Shown here one piece after another: positions 58,144-64,000 of a DNA stretch of 64,000 nt. The first letter of the stretch is position 1. The number at the start of each line of letters is the position of its first letter. A program made the position numbers and the translations under genes. The stretch is from the NCBI RefSeq assembly GCF_030463565.1, contig NC_134675.1, forward strand, positions 15,707,862 through 15,771,861, given 5' to 3'. The notes beneath the pieces were generated by a model. The model made no database searches, was not told where the DNA came from, and saw only the letters and a list, made by a program, of their open reading frames with translations. Source of the DNA: Pelecanus crispus (lineage: Eukaryota; Chordata; Aves; Pelecaniformes; Pelecanidae).

Positions 58144-59233
58144 CACCGTCTCGCATAATATCCTCCTCGGGAAGCTGGCAGCTCACGGCTTGGACAGGCA
58201 TACTCTTCACTGGGTAAAGAACTGGTTGGGTGGCCGAGCCCAGAGAGTAGTGGCAAATGGTGTTAAGTCCAGTTGGCAGCCGGTCACGAGCGGTGTTCCC
58301 CAGGGCTCTGTTTTAGGGCCAGCCTTGTTCAATATCTTTATCAATGATCTGGATGAGGGGATCGAGTGTGCCCTCAGTAAGTTTGCAGACGACACCAAAT
58401 TGGGTGGGAGTGTCGATCTGCTGGAGGGTAGGATGGCCCTGCAGAGGGACCTGGACAGGCTGGATCGATGGGCCGAGGCCAACTGTATGAGGTTCAACAA
58501 GGCCAAGTGCCGGGTCCTGCACTTTGGTCACAACAACCCCATGCAGCGCTACAGGCTTGGGAAGGAGTGGCTGGAAAGCTGCCTGGCCGAAAAGGATCTG
58601 GGGGTGTTGGTAGATAGCCGGCTGAACATGAGCCAGCAGTGTGCCCAGGTGGCCAAGAAGGCCAACAGCATCCTGGCTTGTATCTGGAATGCTGTGGCCA
58701 GCAGGAGCAGGGAGGTGATTGTCCCCCTGTACTCGGCGCTGATGAGGCCGCACCTGGAATACTGTGTCCAGTTTTGGGCCCCTCAATACAAGAAAGACAT
58801 TGAAGTGCTGGAGCGTGTCCAGAGACGGGCAACAAGGCTGGTGAAGGGTCTGGAGAACAAGTCTTATGAGGAGCGGCTGAGGGAACTGGGGTTGTTTAGC
58901 CTGGAGAAGAGGAGGCTGAGGGGAGACCTTATCGCTCTCTACAACTACCTGAAAGGAGGTTGTAGTGAGGTGGGTGTTGGTCTCTTCTCCCAAGTAGCTA
59001 GCGATAGGACGAGAGGAAATGGGCTCAAGCTGCGCCAGGGGAGGTTTAGACTGGAAATTAGGAAAAATTTCTTTACGGAAAGGGTGGTCAAGCATTGGAA
59101 CAGGCTGCCCAGAGAGGTGGTGGAGTCACCATCCCTGGAAGTGTTCAAAAAATGGGTAGATGTGGCACTTTGGGATATGGTTTGGTCTAGTCTGCCCTTG
59201 ATTGGTTTAGGTGGGCTTGGTAGTGTAGGTTAA
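58141..59233 (+). pseudogene. CR1 ORF2, RT palm to C-terminus
   Basis: After the frameshift the frame is open to TAA at 59231-59233. Key motifs are [20 protein letters not shown], the catalytic [10 protein letters not shown] (58382-58393 for FADD), [34 protein letters not shown] and [20 protein letters not shown]. The C-terminal end matches the normal end of CR1 ORF2. The antisense frame of 260 codons (58313-59095) is a shadow. Confidence 0.9.
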
Positions 59234-59298
59234 TGGTTGGACTGGATGATCTTAAAGGTCTTTTCCAACCTAGACGATTCTATGATTCTATGATTCTA

Positions 59299-62200
59299 AG
59301 GCAAAAGAGATCTGTGGGGAGTGACCAAGCCCTGAGGGATGATGCTACTGAAGGGCCCTCAAATTTTGAGTCCCACCCAATGCTTCTCCAGTGCAAACCC
59401 TGCCGAGCAAGCAGAAAAAGTCACTTTATCCATTTTTTAACTGAATTTCATTTGATCGGTCCATTAACATTTTTGGGCATAATTCCTTTTCCAGTATTTG
59501 CTGAGCAGATCCAAATATGGTTATTGGTGAAAGAGCAAATCAAAGTAACTCAGACTTGCTGATTCCTTTCCCTAGTTTTATTCTACTTTGTGAGATTACA
59601 TTTCATTTGCTCACTAACTAAAATACAGATTTTTAAAAGTAAAATGCAACATTTTCTGAAGTGCCTTCTTAAGTTCATCTGAAAAGAATTCTGGGAGACA
59701 TGATTACAAACCCCTCAAGTTGAAAAGCTTTATAGTCAAGCACTGACCACAAAGCCTGCAGTCCAAATTCTGATCTCAGAGCAGTGTAATACCAATGGTT
59801 TTGGTGAAGCTACTCCAGTTTTACAAAGCAGTAACTGGGAATTGAACTTGGAAATTTGCCTTTAATTTTGTCCAAAAATGTGAAAGTAGAAAAAGGTATC
59901 CTATTGGCATGGAGTCCCACAGGAATTCAGAGGGTCATCACATTGAATCATTTCCCCAGTCTCTCCCCATGCTTTCCCACAAAAAAAAAAAAAAAAGCAA
60001 TTCACAAAATCCTTAGTGTTTTGTCAGCTCAGCTAGAAAGAGATAAAGCATGGCTTGCCTGACATCCACATACAGAGGTTAAACATAGGTGTGAAACATT
60101 TGCAGTATGAGACATTTGATAACCTTCTTTACAGTAGTATTGTGAAGATTAATCAGTTAACGTTCAAAGGCTTTTTCAAATGTGCAGATGAAGTATGACA
60201 GCTATCACATTAATAATCATCATAAAAGGTCTTTAAGTTAATATCAGAGCTCTTTGATCTTTGCTAAGATTGAAGGCTCGGGTTTAGATTACAGCATAAA
60301 GTCACAGTGCTGAGGGAATCTGTGGTGAACATCTAGTACCCAGGATGTGGTTAGAGGCCTCAGCATCTTTTAGAATAGTATGTTTGGTGTGAGGGCTTGT
60401 CTGCATAGGGACTTATCCCTGATTAACTCCATGTGTGGACACTCCTATTCCAGAATAGTGGGTGGAGAACAAGGCCTTAGGCTTGAGTAGCATTGTCTCC
60501 CTCTCAGTATTATCCTTGGCCATGACCCCAGTGATGGGTCTACACATCTGCTGAGGAAGCTGAGGACAATCTGGCAAGTGAACACAAGGATCAACTTCCC
60601 AGGCAGTAGAAAGGACCCATAAGCTGGGGTGCTCTCTGAAAAAAAGGCATGCCATGATTGCTTTTACATACAGGAGTAAGCAAAAATAGAGTATAATAAT
60701 CTTCAGCTCAGTATTTGCATATTACTAATGCCAGAAGAAGGTATTTGAAGGGACAATGGAAGAGGATTATTCTTATTAGAAGAACAAAGTATTACCAGGG
60801 ATGTTGACTGTGGTATTAGGGCACTATAAGCCTTGACAAAGAAAGAGCAAATCTGTGACAACAGATGAAACTTCAAGAGCAGCATTATGGTTATTGGGAA
60901 TAGCTTGAATCAATATAGCCCTGAAAAGTTTAGCTGGGAATCCACCCACTGTGGCATAGAGTCAAGATGAGCTTATGAAGCAGTTTATAAAACTGAATGA
61001 AAAAGAGGCTAAAGTGTTTTATTAGAATCTCTTTTGCTGGACTGTGGAATTTAAATGGTGGATCCTCAAAGGAAAGAAACAGCCCAACTCAACAAATAAG
61101 CATCAGCATGACCTTATGGCTGTAACCTTCTTGGGTTTAGTTTTTTTGCAGTATGAATTGCTGGGTTTTTTCATCGTTGTTACCAGCTGGCCACTTGGTC
61201 TTGCAGCTGAGCACACCTTACAATAGTTGTGTCGTGTTATTACAGGAATGTTTGCTACAGGAAGAGGGAAATGAAAAGCATTTTGAGAGGCTCTTTGCTT
61301 GTCTGTTGAGGATACTGAGGAATACACGTCTGCAAATTTTTCTTTTCCAGTGCTGCAGGGTGAGATGTAAACACAACAAATAGGCTGTTTTACTGAGATA
61401 TTTTCATGGGGGATAAGATTTCTACTTCCTCTACACACACTAAAGAAATTGTCTCTGCTTAAAAAAAATAAGGCAAGCAGGGGATTTCTGAGCTAGTCTT
61501 ACTCTTCTTTCTGAAGTAATTTTATCACCTCCATGCATGCAAATCTCAAAAGAGGTTGTTAGGGTCTGTAAATAGATTGGCTTTATTGTAATGCTAAGCA
61601 GCAGAAAAGGAATTTGGATTTACAGTGAAGGCGGGGAAATGGCAGCCATCCAGCCCAGTGGTGCAGCCGCTGACTGATCGCATGGACCCATTTCTTACAT
61701 CTCTTGTTGCAGGCTCGAGTAGCTACTTCATTTGATAGAGTAGTACACGGTATTGCCCAGTTGTAAAGATAATCATAACCAGTGTTAAATTCACTGTGAT
61801 TAGAGCTAGTCAAATAATTATTCATTTGAAGTAATTCTCCTTATTATGCATCTAACACTCCATCTTCCTGGGTATTAAACACATACAAAAGGTGATTACA
61901 ATTAACTGTTCTTCACTTGCAATTGTTTCACTAATATAGTGTGCGTAGACATTTCAGTGTCTAGTTTTGAGCAGTCTATGCAAACTTTTGCTATTTATGA
62001 TTGCTTTTGACACCATCAAAATCACATGGTGTCATTTCAATTTACTCTGTGAGTGTGTATGGGGGTGCAACTGGAGTCAGACCACATATCATTGGGCCTG
62101 TGTGTCCATGGTGCCAGCAACTGGAGCAAGTGAGCATATGCAAGTGAGTGTGTGGTCACTAGCGAGTATCAAGCAGGACTCACTTGGTGAGTAGGTTGAG

Positions 62201-64000
62201 TGTCCTGGGAGCCACTTTAGAATGAGTTTCTCCTTCTAGTTACTGGAGCATATTCTAACACTTTCCTTTGATATTACCAGATCTGGTTCATATTTATAGT
62301 GCTATACTCAAGAAGGTGGCTTATTTCTAATTATTGCTTCATGGAGAGATCATTGATATATAGTTATCAAGCAATTAATACACTATTCCAACATGAAGCG
62401 AAGCATCTGATTTCATAGCCTTTAAAAGAAGAAAGGTGCAAAGGAATTTGGGAACTTGTCTCTTTTTTATAAAAGATATAGAAAATGCAGAATTGTCTAA
62501 AGAATGATATTGAAGGTACCGGTACCATTAGCCCTATTAGAAAGTCCAAGTGGATGGTTTCAGTGGGTTCTTCCTGTTCCCAAAGAAAGTTGGATTTGAG
62601 AGCTAAGTTTCTCCTGATCATCCAGTGGCTACTATTCCTACATCTCAGAGCTAGCAGAGCAAACAAGCACCTGCTGAAATCAGTTCAAGAGGCCTAAGGA
62701 ATATTTTCTAGGTAAAAGGAAGAGAAGTAAAATCCATTACTGAATACTTAATGCTTTGTATTTTAAGACCTGATTTTTCAAGGCTTGATATAATTCTTTT
62801 GAACATCTGGTGACAACAGTTTATTCATAGTTGATGGAAATTATCTCATCTTATGCATGATTTGAGCTAATGACTAATCTGTCACTATAGCAATAGATGA
62901 AAGAGTAGAAAGAGGCAAGTTTAGGATTTAATTTACCTATTTCCTAAGGTAGCCAAGGTGAATTGCATCTAAAACATGTTTCTCTTCACTAGTGCTAGAA
63001 AGGAGCCCAGGGTTATTTGTTCACCTGCAGACATATTCATTGTAGGCATCAAAAGTTCAACTTGCCCTGGAGGAAGAAGTTTGCTTTTCATACCATGCTC
63101 TTAGTTAAGCTTATTAGGTAGCATGTACAGAATCTGGTAACAGCCAAGGAAGATATCATAATGGAGGTCACATTTTATGTTTTTATTAGAGTGGAAAAAA
63201 TAGTTCAATTCTGATTTATATGTTACACTATTTTTATACTGTGAAGTTGTAGGAATGTTTTGGACCTCCTTTTTATTTTGCACATCATACAAACTGAGCT
63301 GCCTTTGCCAAGCTCTTTTGGAGTCCCAAATGTTTTTTAATAAAAGAGTCTTTTAGTGATTTATAATTTTTCCTCGGCAGATTTTGAGCCTTTTTAGCCT
63401 GATTATCCTGGGAGGCATTTTCTGTTGTGACCCTAGCTGCTAGAAATACTTCAGGCAAAATATGGAGTTTGCATAATATTAATTGGACCATCTGCATTTG
63501 ACTGATGACACAATGGAGGCCTTAAAGTAGCTATTATTTTGGCCTGACTGTATTTAATATTTTACTGTAGCAATTCCCAGTGTGAAGTAATGAATATGCT
63601 TCTGAAACACTTGGCCTATATTCTGTGCTTTAGATGATGCACAGAGAAACATCTTGTTCATAACAATGGGCCGCATCAAGAGATGTTCATGCTAATCATA
63701 GCCAGAATATATTTACAATGTAATAACAAAGGTAATCCTTTAGAGAGGAACGGATATCATCCAATGCTCTTTGAAAGCTCCCATCTCGTGATGCAGTTAG
63801 GCATTTGAGTGATTCACACAGTTAATAGAGCAGTCTGTACCACTGCGTTTGAGGTAGATGTTTCCCAATTATGAGATGTGTCAAACTTGGCAGTTCAGCA
63901 GCTGGCAACAACCAGCAACCACTCTTTACAGTTAGTTTACACCTGCATCTGAATGCATTGATTTCTTGTCATCTTCCAAAAGTGTCTGCAAGGTGCTGGG
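59299..64000. other. Intergenic, no recognised feature
   Basis: About 4.7 kb of AT-rich sequence to the end of the window. It contains a poly-A run at about 59982. No exon, mobile element or RNA gene was recognised. Confidence 0.4.

Larger units (their letters stand above)
57090..59298 (+). mobile_element. CR1 LINE, 5'-truncated, sense (longest copy)
   Basis: This copy covers the reverse transcriptase of CR1 ORF2, the 3' UTR and the tail (gattctatgattctatgattcta, ending 59298). It begins abruptly at about 57090 (RRADFGLFRTLVGKVPWE), so the endonuclease and ORF1 are missing. The polymerase domain is covered in three pieces; the catalytic FADD is at 58382-58393. Same subfamily as the 43-kb copy and clearly less decayed than the 22-kb copy. 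Confidence 0.95.

Noticed and set aside
58313..59095. 260-codon - strand open frame
   Set aside because: It is exactly antisense to the CR1 reverse transcriptase; the sense strand carries all the family motifs.

Overview
The window is nuclear DNA of a bird. CR1 LINE 3' ends with the avian (ATTCTATG)n tail, several copies of an LTR widespread in birds (TGTCCTGGTTTC...ACA), and a vertebrate sorting-nexin exon all point to this, and the density of TGTCCTGG-type LTRs suggests a non-galliform (neoavian) bird. No prokaryotic, CRISPR or organellar features are present. The only host coding sequence I can support is one terminal exon at 6774-7027 on the + strand. It encodes the C-terminal BAR-domain end of an SNX9-family sorting nexin, most like SNX18. 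Its upstream exon(s) lie outside the window, so 1-6773 is read as intron and 7028 to about 9.6 kb as 3' UTR. The rest looks like intergenic DNA with many mobile elements. Human SNX18 maps to chromosome 5q, which corresponds to the avian Z, so a sex-chromosome origin (Z, or W given the retroviral load) is a reasonable inference that the sequence alone cannot prove.

Layout: 0-6.8 kb is intron carrying a solo LTR (158-702) and a head-to-head palindrome of LTR-like sequence (4337-5796). The SNX exon and 3' UTR occupy 6.8-9.6 kb. From 9.6 to 26.9 kb there is mostly unannotated DNA with one truncated LTR and one 5'-truncated CR1. From 27 to 41.5 kb there is a dense retroviral cluster. Ordinary sequence with another CR1, two inverted solo LTRs, an ancient CR1-like remnant and a long CR1 (57.1-59.3 kb) fills 41.5-64 kb.

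The cluster contains two endogenous retrovirus families. Family 1 has LTRs of about 545-576 bp, 5-bp target duplications and a tRNA-Lys(CTT)-type primer site. It has a hydrophobic, sequon-rich region before gag, a gag without visible zinc knuckles, protease, and a spuma/ERVL-like polymerase with no envelope seen. Its best copy runs on the - strand at 28724-34211 and a gag-only copy on the + strand at 39141-41470. Family 2 has LTRs of about 750 bp, a primer site matching tRNA-Ser, and a coiled-coil gag. It appears twice on the + strand (26990-28723 and 34761-37262), both times as 3' internal sequence, LTR, then 5' internal sequence. All retroviral reading frames are broken by stops, frameshifts or truncation. 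The most interesting items are the hydrophobic pre-gag region of family 1, the repeated internal-LTR-internal arrangement of family 2, and the palindromic LTR-like repeat in the intron.
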